This document shows positions 24,978-33,292 of a stretch of 38,693 nt of DNA, piece after piece (position 1 is the stretch's first letter; the number at the start of each line of letters is the position of its first letter). The notes beneath the pieces are model-generated. The model saw only the letters and a list, made by a program, of their open reading frames with translations, did no database searches and was not told where the DNA came from. The stretch lies in NCBI GenBank assembly GCA_003512525.1, contig DOQG01000018.1, positions 1-38,693 on the forward strand, given 5' to 3'. The position numbers were made by a program, and so were the translations under genes. The DNA comes from Oscillospiraceae bacterium (lineage in GTDB: Bacteria > Bacillota > Clostridia > Oscillospirales > Ruminococcaceae).

Positions 24978-26282
24978 TCACGACACCGCCGCCTTGAGCA
25001 GCTTTATCGTATCCTCCATCGAGAACGATTCATACATTCCCTGCATAAGGAAGTTGTTGATCTTGTCTATCTTCTTTATCGCCTCATCCAGAGCGGGATT
25101 AGTTCCCTTTTTGTAAGCTCCGATCGAGATGAGGTCGGCATTGTTATTATATAAAGCCAGCAGGTTTCTCAGCTTGCCTGCCGCTTTCTTGTGCTCAGGA
25201 TCGGCAATCACCGACATAAGTCGTGATATGCTCGGCAATATGTCAATAGCAGGGTAGTGGTTCTGCGCCGCTATCTTACGACTGAGAACGATATGTCCGT
25301 CAATGATACCTCTTACGGTATCGGATATAGGCTCGTTCGTGTCATCGCCCTCAACGAGCACTGCATATATACCCGTGATACTTCCTTTTTCAAAGTTGCC
25401 GGCTCTTTCGAGCAGCTTCGGCATTGCGGCATATATAGACGGGGTGTAGCCTCTTGCTACGGGCGGCTCGCCTGTAGATAAGCCTATCTCACGCTGTGCC
25501 ATCGCAAAACGCGTCAGGTTATCCATCATCAGCAGTACATCCTTGCCCTGTGCGCAGAAGTACTCGGCTATTGCCGTTGCCGTCATCGGACACTTATTCC
25601 TCATCATTGCCGGCTGATCCGACGTGGCTACTACCACGACCGACCTTGCCATTCCCTCTTCGCCGAGGTCATTCTCTATAAACTCTCTTACCTCTCTGCC
25701 TCGCTCGCCTACAAGCGCTATAACATTGAGGTCAGCCTTTACCTTTCGTGCGATCATACCCATAAGCGTTGATTTGCCGACACCTGAGCCCGCAAAGATA
25801 CCCATTCTCTGACCCTTACCCATTGTAAGAAGCCCGTCGATCGCCTTTACGCCAAGTTCTATCGGCTCGTGTATCTTTGGTCGGGTGAGAGGGTTTACCG
25901 GTATGCCCGCTATAGGTACTGCATCTGTATATTCCACAGGGTCACCGCCGTCAAGCGGATTTCCCAGTGCATCTATTATTCTTCCTACAAGCTTATCGCC
26001 GACCCTTACATTCAGCTTATCGCCTGTATTGTCCACTATACTGCCCGGACCTATACCCTCAAGGTCGGTGTAGGGCATAAGAAGCACTTTGTGCTCGTTA
26101 AAACCGACCACCTCGGCAGGGATATGCGACTTCATATCCTTTGTATAGATACGACATACATCGCCTATGCTGCAAAGCGGACCGCTTGCCTCAATCGTCA
26201 TTCCGACTATCTTTTCAATTTTACCCAGATACTTATATGTATCGGTAGTCCTGAGTTCTGTCAGAAATCCGCCGAGATCCAT
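24978..26282 (-). CDS. fliI: Flagellar export ATPase FliI
   Basis: This 434-residue protein is homologous to F1-beta/alpha. It has a Walker A AGSGVGKST (residues ~164-172), VIALVGERGREVREF, Walker B DVLLMMDNLTRFA, and the type III secretion ATPase signature PSIYAAMPKLLERAGNFEKGSITGIY. It forms a hexamer under the export gate with FliH and FliJ. It lies 26 bases after fliH. Confidence 0.97.
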   Translation of the reverse strand: MDLGGFLTELRTTDTYKYLGKIEKIVGMTIEASGPLCSIGDVCRIYTKDMKSHIPAEVVGFNEHKVLLMPYTDLEGIGPGSIVDNTGDKLNVRVGDKLVGRIIDALGNPLDGGDPVEYTDAVPIAGIPVNPLTRPKIHEPIELGVKAIDGLLTMGKGQRMGIFAGSGVGKSTLMGMIARKVKADLNVIALVGERGREVREFIENDLGEEGMARSVVVVATSDQPAMMRNKCPMTATAIAEYFCAQGKDVLLMMDNLTRFAMAQREIGLSTGEPPVARGYTPSIYAAMPKLLERAGNFEKGSITGIYAVLVEGDDTNEPISDTVRGIIDGHIVLSRKIAAQNHYPAIDILPSISRLMSVIADPEHKKAAGKLRNLLALYNNNADLISIGAYKKGTNPALDEAIKKIDKINNFLMQGMYESFSMEDTIKLLKAAVS

Positions 26283-26308
26283 GTCTAAAGTCCTTTCAAT
26301 AAGGGTGA

Positions 26309-27250
26309 TTATTCGCTTGTCTGTTCAGCTCCGTCACTGTCCAAAACGGCTTCGGCAGTTTGCTCTTCCTGTGCCTTAGCCTTTTTTCTTGACGGTGCTC
26401 TGCGGTACTTTCCTCTGCCCAGCTCCTCTATCATCTTGAGCTGTGTCTGTATTCCCGCATCGGTTATCTCACTGCCGTTATCTATAATAACAGTGCCGCC
26501 GGGTGCATCTTTAAGCACCTCGACTTCTACGTTTTTTACATTGGTGAACAGCTTTTTAAAATAGTCGGTATCCGCCGCCATTTCCTCGCTGACATCGGTC
26601 TTTGATAATGTCAGCTTGACATATTCGCTTCCGCGAAAGCTCTTACCCGCTTCCTTGATAGTCTTCCTGACAACCGCTTTATCCTTCTGACCCAGAGAGT
26701 TCAGCGTTATGCGGTTGACTATCTCCATAACCGTATCGAATATCTCGACCTCATAGCTGTCGAAAAGCTCCGCCTTGTCGCTTACCATCTGTTCGCTGAG
26801 CTTTTTAAGCTCTGTAAGCATATCGCGGCATTTATCAAGTCCTGCGGCATAGCCGTCCTCGTGACCCTTTGCAAAGCCGTCTGCCTTGCTCTTCTCAAAA
26901 ATAGCCTCCGCCTGCTCCTTTGCCTTTGCAGCGTAATCCTGCGCCTGCTTTTCTGTATCGGAGAGTATCTTCTGTGCACGTTCACGGGCATCGGCAAGCG
27001 CCTTTTCGCCCTCTGCACGGTAATGCTGTTTTACCTTTTCAATTTCTTCGTCTATAAGCCGGTTGCGCTGTAATGCCGCTTCATCGACCTTTTCGGTACT
27101 TTCCGCAGTTTCAGTGATCTCTTGTGTGTCATCTGCGATGTCCGGCGGCGCGACAGGCTTAATCTTTATTGAATTGTCGATTACGACAGTATCGGTTGTC
27201 GGCTGAACAGGGTAGTGATAACCTCTTCCTGCCTTGAATACGCCTGCCAA
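26309..27250 (-). CDS. fliH: Flagellar export regulator FliH
   Basis: This 313-residue protein has a Pro-rich, acidic N-terminus, a long charged coiled coil (~75-160), and a C-terminal FliH/V-type ATPase E-like domain (DTVMEIVNRITLNSLG..., DAPGGTVIIDNGSEITDAGIQTQLKMIEE). It holds FliI and docks it to the C-ring. The start is TTG with GAGG 8 bases upstream; fliG ends 21 bases before. It is longer than usual because of the N-terminus and a Lys/Glu-rich tail. Confidence 0.92.
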   Translation of the reverse strand: MAGVFKAGRGYHYPVQPTTDTVVIDNSIKIKPVAPPDIADDTQEITETAESTEKVDEAALQRNRLIDEEIEKVKQHYRAEGEKALADARERAQKILSDTEKQAQDYAAKAKEQAEAIFEKSKADGFAKGHEDGYAAGLDKCRDMLTELKKLSEQMVSDKAELFDSYEVEIFDTVMEIVNRITLNSLGQKDKAVVRKTIKEAGKSFRGSEYVKLTLSKTDVSEEMAADTDYFKKLFTNVKNVEVEVLKDAPGGTVIIDNGSEITDAGIQTQLKMIEELGRGKYRRAPSRKKAKAQEEQTAEAVLDSDGAEQTSE

Positions 27251-27271
27251 AATATATTCCTCGCTTTCGTC

Positions 27272-28276
27272 TTATGCGATGATCTCATCTTCCTTGCCAC
27301 CCTTGGAGATAACAAGCGTTCCCTCATCTTCCAGTCTGCGTATGATAGATACAATTCTCTGCTGAGCTTCTTCAACATCACGCATACGGACATTATGCAG
27401 ATACTCAACGTCTGTCTGTACGCTTTCACGCATACGAGTGGACATATTTGCATAGATGCACTCCGCAACCTCGGGTGTCGAACCCTTGATGGCAACGGCA
27501 AGATCCTTTGAGTCGACCTCGGGGATAAATGCCTGTATAGCCATATTGTCAAGTGTAACGATATCCTCGAATACGAACATCTTTGAACGTATATCGTCCG
27601 CAAGCTTCGGATCTCTCAGTGTCAGTTCATCAAATATATACTTTTCTGTAGCGCGGTCGACATTGTTCATGACCTCTGCTACATAATCGATACCTCCGAC
27701 CTCTGTACTGTCGGCTGTAACAAGGTTATCAAATTTCTTTTCAAGCGTACGCTCTATAGACTTGACGACATCGGGCGATGCTCTGTCCATCTTTGCCATA
27801 CGCTCAACGACATCTATCCTTGTCTTCTTCGGCAGTTCGCTTAAAATGGCAGATGCCTGATCGCTCCTTGCATAGGATAGTATCAGCGCTATAGTCTGCG
27901 GATGCTCGTTCTGAACCATGGCAAGCAGGTTTTTATAGTCCGCCTTGCGTACGAACGCAAACGCCTTTGTCTGGAATTGCTTTGTTATCTTTTCAAACAG
28001 AGCCTGTGCAGTCTGCGGTCCAAACGCCTTTTCAAGCACATCGCGCGCATACTCCACACCGCCCTCGGAAATTACCTTCTGGGTAAGGCAAAGCTCGTAA
28101 AACTCATTGAGAACACTGTCTATCACGTCCATAGGATAGTAGTTCATTCTCGCTATTTCAAGCGTTATCTGCTCGACCTCTTCGTCGGAGAAATGCTTGA
28201 ATACTTCGGACGCATTCTCCGTGCCGATAGAGCTTATGATTATCGCCGCTTTCTGTGCGCTTGTAAGTGCCTCCAT
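27272..28276 (-). CDS. fliG: Flagellar motor switch protein FliG
   Basis: This 334-residue FliG has an N-terminal domain (LTSAQKAAIIISSIG), a middle domain with the EHPQ motif in NEHPQTIALILSY, and a C-terminal torque domain with charged residues in LTLRDPKLADDIRSKMFVFEDI. It joins the MS-ring protein FliF to the C-ring and meets MotA. It follows fliF by 30 bases. Confidence 0.97.
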   Translation of the reverse strand: MEALTSAQKAAIIISSIGTENASEVFKHFSDEEVEQITLEIARMNYYPMDVIDSVLNEFYELCLTQKVISEGGVEYARDVLEKAFGPQTAQALFEKITKQFQTKAFAFVRKADYKNLLAMVQNEHPQTIALILSYARSDQASAILSELPKKTRIDVVERMAKMDRASPDVVKSIERTLEKKFDNLVTADSTEVGGIDYVAEVMNNVDRATEKYIFDELTLRDPKLADDIRSKMFVFEDIVTLDNMAIQAFIPEVDSKDLAVAIKGSTPEVAECIYANMSTRMRESVQTDVEYLHNVRMRDVEEAQQRIVSIIRRLEDEGTLVISKGGKEDEIIA

Positions 28277-28306
28277 ATATACCCTTCCTTTAAATTGTCA
28301 ATGCTG

Positions 28307-29935
28307 TCAGTTGCCGCTTCTCATCATAGAACGTATGAGCTGTGCAACAACATCGGGATTTGTGTGCGAGAATTCCTTGATCTCTTTCTTGAGTACCGCA
28401 CTCTTTGACTCATCGTCATAATCGTCAAGGTGCTGTATATTGAATTCTTCATCGGGCTGAGGCTGAGGCTCAAAGCTGAGTGCCGCAGATTCCTGCGCCG
28501 CCTGTGCCGCGGCTGCCTGTGCGGCAATTGCTTTTGCTTTTGCTCTTGCCCGCTTTTTCTTCTTTGCATTGCTTGTGAGTATAGCTACGATAAGAAGCGC
28601 CACTACAAGAAGTCCCAGCAGAATTATAATATATACCGTCCAGTCAACGTTTCCGCCTCTGTTTATGGTATTGCCGTTACCGTTAGCGCCGTTGTTGCCG
28701 TTTATAACGAACGGATAATTAGCTACCGTTACATTCGCTACATCTGCGCCGATCGCGAATGCTATCACCTGACGGAGCTGTTCCTTGTCAGCCTCAAGCA
28801 TATTCACCTGATCGACTGTCACAGCCGCAGTTATCTTATCGACCGAGTAGCCGTTCTTTTCGAGCTGTCTTATCTCAGTGTTTACAAGACGTTTTACGGT
28901 AATGCTGTTCTGATAGTAATATTCGTTGTCACCATCACCCTTGATGGTAGGGTAGTTCGGTGAAATATCGCTGTTTCTTGTAGTGCCGACCACGCCCGAC
29001 AGTGAACCTATACCGCCCCAGCCCTCATTCTTGGTGGAGCTCTCTATCATACCGCCCGATGTGCCGTCCTCGGCGATCGACGGAGTGTAGATTGTATATT
29101 CCGACTTTGAATTATCGTAATTCAGCGTTACGTTTACGTTTATCGTATAGTCCTTGTACAGCTTTTTCAGTGTGTCGTTGAGCTGACTTTTCAGCAGGTT
29201 CTGCATCTGCTCCTGGAAGTTCAGCCTTGACTGATACAGTACGTCCTCTTCGACCGTTGTATTTTCGCCTGTCAGAAGCTTGCCGTCCGTATCAAGTATC
29301 GAGATATTGTCACGCTCAAGTCCCGGCAGGGAATTGAGTACCAATGCATAAATGCCCTCTACCTGATCGCTTGTAAGCTGTGCGTCCTTCTTCAGGTCAA
29401 GCTTTACGCTGACTCTCGGGTCTTCACTGTCTGTCGAGATAACATAGTTGTTGTTCTCGGGCATTGTTATTATAACATATGAGTTCTTGACCGCGCTTAT
29501 GGTATTTATCGCCTTCATAAGGTGCGTCTGCAACTGCTGTATCTGGAGTACCTTTTTTTCGGTATCGGTCGACCATATACCTATCCCGTTGTTCCATACG
29601 TCAAAGTTGAACGTTGACTTAGGATAACCCTGAATACTCAGCTGCATTCTTACATTATCCGCCTGATCGCTCGGCACAGAAATACTGCCGTCCGTCCCCA
29701 TCTTGACATCTGTTATCCCCAACTCATTTATAGCAGAAACGACCTGCGAGCTCTCTTCGCTGTCAAGTCCCGTATAAATAGCCGTGTAGCCTTTCTGGTT
29801 AAGTACTATCGCAAGTACGATCGCGGCAACTACGACTACCGATACTGCCGTTATTATGAATATCCGCAGATTTTTCGCGAGCGAGTTCCATTTGTTTTTA
29901 AAACCGTTCCAGAATGCGGAAAGCTTGTCCTTCAT
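28307..29935 (-). CDS. fliF: Flagellar MS-ring protein FliF
   Basis: This 542-residue protein has membrane segments at ~23-45 and ~432-453, with the large YscJ/FliF ring-building domains between (GYTAIYTGLDSEESSQVVSAI; PGLERDNISILDTDG). The cytoplasmic tail is Ala/Lys-rich and ends in the FliG-binding helix PDVVAQLIRSMM. FliF forms the MS-ring, the base on which the motor assembles. Confidence 0.97.
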   Translation of the reverse strand: MKDKLSAFWNGFKNKWNSLAKNLRIFIITAVSVVVVAAIVLAIVLNQKGYTAIYTGLDSEESSQVVSAINELGITDVKMGTDGSISVPSDQADNVRMQLSIQGYPKSTFNFDVWNNGIGIWSTDTEKKVLQIQQLQTHLMKAINTISAVKNSYVIITMPENNNYVISTDSEDPRVSVKLDLKKDAQLTSDQVEGIYALVLNSLPGLERDNISILDTDGKLLTGENTTVEEDVLYQSRLNFQEQMQNLLKSQLNDTLKKLYKDYTINVNVTLNYDNSKSEYTIYTPSIAEDGTSGGMIESSTKNEGWGGIGSLSGVVGTTRNSDISPNYPTIKGDGDNEYYYQNSITVKRLVNTEIRQLEKNGYSVDKITAAVTVDQVNMLEADKEQLRQVIAFAIGADVANVTVANYPFVINGNNGANGNGNTINRGGNVDWTVYIIILLGLLVVALLIVAILTSNAKKKKRARAKAKAIAAQAAAAQAAQESAALSFEPQPQPDEEFNIQHLDDYDDESKSAVLKKEIKEFSHTNPDVVAQLIRSMMRSGN

Positions 29936-29965
29936 CTATATATGTATCCTTCCCTGATAATCGGA

Positions 29966-30271
29966 TTAAACAGTCATACGCATAATCTCATTGTATGCGT
30001 CAACAGCCTTGTTCTTGACTGTGACAAGAAGATCAACGGCAGTTGCCGCCTTTTCAAGATTTACCTGTATCTGCGCAAGGTCATCTACATCGCCTAGCAT
30101 AAGATCTATAGAATCCTGCTGGACCTGCGCATCGGTTTCCTTGACATTATTTACAAGGGATTCAAAAATATCGAGAAAAGTTGCATCGCCTTCTGTGCTG
30201 TCACCGGTCTGCTTTTTCTGACCTGCTACTTCCATCGGGGTGATATTGCTTGTAAGCGGTACTATAAACAT
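29966..30271 (-). CDS. fliE: Flagellar basal-body protein FliE
   Basis: This 101-residue protein has the FliE pattern: FLDIFESLVNNVKETDAQVQ followed by LMLGDVDDLAQIQVNLEKAATAVDLLVTVKNKAVDAYNEIMRM. FliE connects the MS-ring to the rod. It lies between flgC (24 bases) and fliF (30 bases), as usual. Confidence 0.96.
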   Translation of the reverse strand: MFIVPLTSNITPMEVAGQKKQTGDSTEGDATFLDIFESLVNNVKETDAQVQQDSIDLMLGDVDDLAQIQVNLEKAATAVDLLVTVKNKAVDAYNEIMRMTV

Positions 30272-30295
30272 CTATATCAGATCCTTTCGGTTGTC

Positions 30296-30778
30296 TTAGT
30301 TATTTCCTATGCTGAGAGCGGTCTGCGCCATTGATTTTACGGCGTTGAGCACCGCAAGGTTAGCCTCATATGAGCGGGTCGCCGCCATAGCGTCCATCTG
30401 CTCCTCCGCCACATCAACGTTCGGCAGATAGTAATATCCGTTCTCGTCTGCATCGGGGTGGGTCGGATCATATACCGGTGTAAGCGGTGTTTCGTCCTCG
30501 ACTATCTCGGTTACGAGTACGCCATTGTTTTTGGTCGCCGTTACCGTATTTGCGGGAACACCGCCCGCGATCTTCTCTTTTCTCTTTGCTATCGTTTCCT
30601 CAAGCACCGAGTTGAAGCCCTTGTTTTCACTGAACAGCACTACCTGTCTTTTGTAAGGTGTTCCGTCCTCTGTTCTGGTGGTTTTTGCGTTCGCAACATT
30701 CTGCGATATTACATCAAGACGCAGTCTTTCGGCAGCCATACCCGATGCGGCTATATTAAGCGAGCTTAAAAACGCCAT
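30296..30778 (-). CDS. flgC: Flagellar proximal rod protein FlgC
   Basis: This 160-residue protein has the axial N-terminus SLNIAASGMAAERLRLDVIS and YYLPNVDVAEEQMDAMAATRSYEANLAVLNAVKSM at the C-terminus, both typical of FlgC. It is a slightly long FlgC because of a loop around residues 60-95. It follows flgB by 86 bases. Confidence 0.96.
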   Translation of the reverse strand: MAFLSSLNIAASGMAAERLRLDVISQNVANAKTTRTEDGTPYKRQVVLFSENKGFNSVLEETIAKRKEKIAGGVPANTVTATKNNGVLVTEIVEDETPLTPVYDPTHPDADENGYYYLPNVDVAEEQMDAMAATRSYEANLAVLNAVKSMAQTALSIGNN

Positions 30779-30864
30779 GCAAAAAACTCCTTTCTGTATC
30801 TCAAAAAAGCGTCGAAATCCGTTTCACTGTATATAATCCATTATATTAAAGCGTATGCCTTAAA

Positions 30865-31251
30865 TTACGTTGTCTTCATCGCAGAGCGCAATCTTGTGAA
30901 CTCACCGTTCATCTGATTTTTGAGTGCCTGGTAATGTAACTGTACCTTAGCAAGCTCGTTTGACTGCGAGTCAACATCTACGTTGTTGCCGTCCGGCTGG
31001 GTGTTCGTATCATCGTCCTCATACACTCTTGTCGCAAGCTCTACCTGTTTCGAGCCCTCCTTCGCCTTACCGCCGATAACGCTCGTGTTTTCCATTCTGT
31101 CTTTAAGAACAGCGTAAAAGTCAAGATACTTGCAGTTGTAGCCGGGCGTATCCTGATTTGCTATGTTCTGTGAAATTATCTGCTGCTTCTGCCACAGCAC
31201 CGAGAGTCCCTGCTCGGTAATGCGAAAAGCGTTTGTGTTGAAAAGTGCCAT
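30865..31251 (-). CDS. flgB: Flagellar proximal rod protein FlgB
   Basis: This 128-residue protein has the FlgB N-terminus (LSVLWQKQQIISQNIANQDTPGYNCKYLDF) and C-terminal VDVDSQSNELAKVQLHYQAL. It is the first gene of the motility superoperon. The ribosome site AAAAGGAGG lies 4-5 bases before the ATG. A leader of about 180 bases separates it from the proposed promoter. Confidence 0.96.
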   Translation of the reverse strand: MALFNTNAFRITEQGLSVLWQKQQIISQNIANQDTPGYNCKYLDFYAVLKDRMENTSVIGGKAKEGSKQVELATRVYEDDDTNTQPDGNNVDVDSQSNELAKVQLHYQALKNQMNGEFTRLRSAMKTT

Positions 31252-31430
31252 ATGTCCTCCTTTTCAGACTGAGGTCTTTCCTGACGGTTAATGCGTTTAA
31301 CGAATTCTGTATTTTGTATTTTCCTTTTAACGGAAATACAATATATAGAAAAGTAATTTCAGCTATATAAAAATAATATGAGCTTTGGTGTTATCTTAAC
31401 AATTTTTTTGTTTTAATGCCAACAACTCAA

Positions 31431-31445
31431 TTGTATATTATACAA
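31431..31445. promoter_or_regulatory. Palindrome covering the flgB -10 region
   Basis: TTGTATA and TATACAA arms surround a single central base; the -10 TATAAT lies inside it. A symmetrical site in this position could be an operator, although AT-rich -10 regions give such symmetry by chance. Confidence 0.4.
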
Positions 31446-31465
31446 CATTTTTAGCCTTTTTGCAA
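31437..31465 (-). promoter_or_regulatory. Sigma-A promoter of the flagellar superoperon
   Basis: On the minus strand TTGCAA, 17 bases, TATAAT, about 185 bases before the flgB ATG. This is the main candidate for driving flgB through fliJ and perhaps beyond. Confidence 0.7.
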
Positions 31466-31473
31466 GGCTAAAA
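31449..31473. promoter_or_regulatory. Perfect inverted repeat overlapping the flgB -35
   Basis: TTTTAGCCTT and AAGGCTAAAA form a 10-bp perfect inverted repeat with a 5-base centre, and the -35 TTGCAA lies in its middle. Neither strand has a U-tract after the stem, so it is a weak terminator for the upstream gene and may instead be an operator. Confidence 0.5.
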
Positions 31474-31571
31474 GGAAAAAACTGTTGATTTTTGTACTTA
31501 TTTAATAAAAGTATAGGCGTTAAATGTGCAACAGCCGTGTTTTTTCGGCAGACTGCACAACAACGTACAGC

Positions 31572-32249
31572 TTACCACTTTCTGTCGAATGTCGGCAGTT
31601 CGCTATATGTACCTCTTTTCCTTTGCCTGTAGATCATTTTCGGACGATGTGCGGGGCGACTTTGCACCACCTGCTTCTTCTCGCTGTTTCTCATATATCT
31701 CTGAAACGCTATGCGGCAATATCCGAATATCTTTTTCTGCTTCGGAAAGCACGGCGGTAAAGTGACAGCTGTCACTTCTGTAAAACCGTTGTCATTCAGC
31801 CACCAGTTGTCAAATTCAGGCTTTCCTTGCCTTATGCGGTAAGTGAGTCTGTCACTGCCGCCCTCATAATACCTTATTTTTCCCGTAAATATCAGTCTGC
31901 CGTTTTTCATGGAAAGTTTCAGTCCGTCATAGGGTATCACCCAAAGCTTACGCTCGATGCCGCCGATATCGCTGAATATCCGACCGCCGTATCTACTGTA
32001 GACAGCCGCGTCTTTCTGTATTTCAAAATAAGTGTTGCGGGTTATATGCCGCGCTCTCGATTCACAGACAAGAAATATCACAAGACTGAGAAGAAGCCAC
32101 GCGGCAACGCAAACGACCGGTATGGCAAGTCTTGCCGCAACAAAGCCTTCGGTGCGCCAGTTTCTTGTCTGAAGTATCAGCGACATAAGACTGAGAAGTG
32201 CAGGCAAGGCAAGCACCGCACCGATCGCTATGCTTGCTTTCGTACACAT
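31572..32249 (-). CDS. Hypothetical membrane protein next to flagellar operon
   Basis: This 225-residue protein is not recognised. Two membrane segments lie at ~8-27 and ~42-64. A soluble part follows with beta-rich sequence (NTYFEIQKDAAVYSRYG, LWVIPYDGLKLSMKNGRLIFTGKI) suggestive of a PH-like fold, then a basic tail with many Arg, Lys and Gln. AAGGA lies 9 bases before the ATG, and a sigma-A promoter is found upstream. It is on the same strand as flgB but ends about 320 bases before it. Codon use resembles its neighbours. A role in motility is only suggested by position. Confidence 0.72.
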   Translation of the reverse strand: MCTKASIAIGAVLALPALLSLMSLILQTRNWRTEGFVAARLAIPVVCVAAWLLLSLVIFLVCESRARHITRNTYFEIQKDAAVYSRYGGRIFSDIGGIERKLWVIPYDGLKLSMKNGRLIFTGKIRYYEGGSDRLTYRIRQGKPEFDNWWLNDNGFTEVTAVTLPPCFPKQKKIFGYCRIAFQRYMRNSEKKQVVQSRPAHRPKMIYRQRKRGTYSELPTFDRKW

Positions 32250-32329
32250 TTTCCGATATCCTTTTGTATCTGCGTGAAAAAAATTCTGCGTACCTGCACC
32301 TCCTCTCGGGCAAACTTCTGTTTATACTA

Positions 32330-32359
32330 ATTATATTATAACCGCCTTACAAAAGTCAA
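32330..32359 (-). promoter_or_regulatory. Sigma-A promoter for the hypothetical membrane protein
   Basis: On the minus strand TTGACT, 18 bases, TATAAT, about 80 bases before the ATG at 32249. A second TATAAT five bases nearer would leave only a 13-base spacer. Confidence 0.6.
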
Positions 32360-32454
32360 CGAACTTTTCTTAATTAAAATGTATAAAAACGACCTGCATT
32401 TTTTAAACAATTCGCAGAATTTTTAAATGTCGACGAAAAAACCGCCGATTTAAC

Positions 32455-32483
32455 TTGATTTATTGGCTATTTTATTGTATACT
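32455..32483 (+). promoter_or_regulatory. Sigma-A promoter for the PilZ-GGDEF operon
   Basis: TTGATT, 17 bases, TATACT. The start point would lie ~80 bases before the proposed PilZ start. Confidence 0.62.
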
Positions 32484-32568
32484 TAGTGTTAAATGATATT
32501 ATAGGCGTGTTGGGTATGGCAGTTTATGCCAATTTTCCCGTGTGTCTTTGAAAGGGGGAGTTGTGTTT

Positions 32569-33267
32569 TTGAGCTACAAAAAAGAAGATTTCACTTCTTT
32601 TGAAATAACTTCGCTTGACGGTAAAAAGCTGTTCTATACGGAAAACAACTTCGACTTTCCTTTAATGTACGATACGAACGATAACATCATCGACAATATG
32701 CTGATGATAAAGGGGCGCAGACTCCCGGAGCTTGATACATCGGAATATGTCTATGTTATTGCCCGTATGCGCGACGGCGACAGATACAGATACAAAACCA
32801 ATATTTCGGTATCGACCGACCGACAGCTTAACGTCCTGCTGCGGCCCGACAAGGCAGAGCTGCTTGAAGAGCGCAGAAAGTATTTCAAGATAAAGACAAA
32901 CGAACGGGCGTTTATAACACTGAGGACTCAGGAGGGCAGCGAAAAGCCCGTTCCGCTTGAGCCTCCCGCAGAGATCTATATCAAGGATATCAATGTCGGC
33001 GGCGTATTCTTCATATGCTCCGATACACGCAGACATTTTGCAAAGGGCGACAGGCTGCTGATGATAGTCGGGCTGTCCGGAACGCGTCTTGAGCTTACGG
33101 CAGAAGTGCTGAGAGAACAGGAGATCACATCGCAAGAGGCTGATACAGGCTACGGCTGTCGCTTTATCGGTGTTTCACATTCACAGGAAGAAACCATTTC
33201 AAGATATATCTATAAACTGCAATTTGAAATGTTGCAGAAATCACGCGAAACACGTGATATGTTTTAA
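32569..33267 (+). CDS. PilZ domain protein, YcgR-like candidate c-di-GMP flagellar brake
   Basis: This ~232-residue protein has an N-terminal beta-rich YcgR-N-like part (~1-100) and a C-terminal PilZ domain (~105-225) with ERRKYFKI, YIKDINVGGVFFI and YGCRFIGVSHSQEETISRYIYKLQ. The c-di-GMP-binding motifs are altered: RxxxR reads RxxxK and D/NxSxxG reads DxNxxG. YcgR proteins slow the motor or bind MotA when c-di-GMP is high. In-frame GTG codons at 32542 and 32563 exist, but AAAGGGGGAG at 32551-32560 best fits the TTG at 32569. The cyclase gene follows by 25 bases. Confidence 0.85.
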   Translation: MSYKKEDFTSFEITSLDGKKLFYTENNFDFPLMYDTNDNIIDNMLMIKGRRLPELDTSEYVYVIARMRDGDRYRYKTNISVSTDRQLNVLLRPDKAELLEERRKYFKIKTNERAFITLRTQEGSEKPVPLEPPAEIYIKDINVGGVFFICSDTRRHFAKGDRLLMIVGLSGTRLELTAEVLREQEITSQEADTGYGCRFIGVSHSQEETISRYIYKLQFEMLQKSRETRDMF

Positions 33268-33292
33268 GTAAGAGCTTCGGAGGTTATACAAT

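Larger units (their letters stand above)
31252..31571 (-). other. 320-base region upstream of flgB: promoter and long leader
   Basis: No gene is present. The sequence is AT-rich. It holds the flgB promoter, two palindromes over it and a leader of about 180 bases. The leader has a hairpin at 31314-31341 (TTGTATTT-CC / GG-AAATACAA with one bulged base). I looked for a c-di-GMP-I riboswitch core and did not see one. Confidence 0.6.
32250..32568. promoter_or_regulatory. Divergent promoter region
   Basis: This 319-base AT-rich stretch separates the minus-strand membrane protein from the plus-strand PilZ gene. It holds one promoter for each direction (listed separately) and no gene that I can support. 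Confidence 0.6.

Noticed and set aside
31252..31436. c-di-GMP-I (GEMM) riboswitch in the flgB leader
   Set aside because: I looked for the conserved core stems and tetraloop/receptor sequence and saw none on the minus strand.
32062..32313. Minus-strand 83-codon frame beginning near an AGGAGG
   Set aside because: It overlaps the hypothetical membrane protein in another frame. The AGGAGG lies inside the frame with no well-spaced start, and the sequence resembles no protein.
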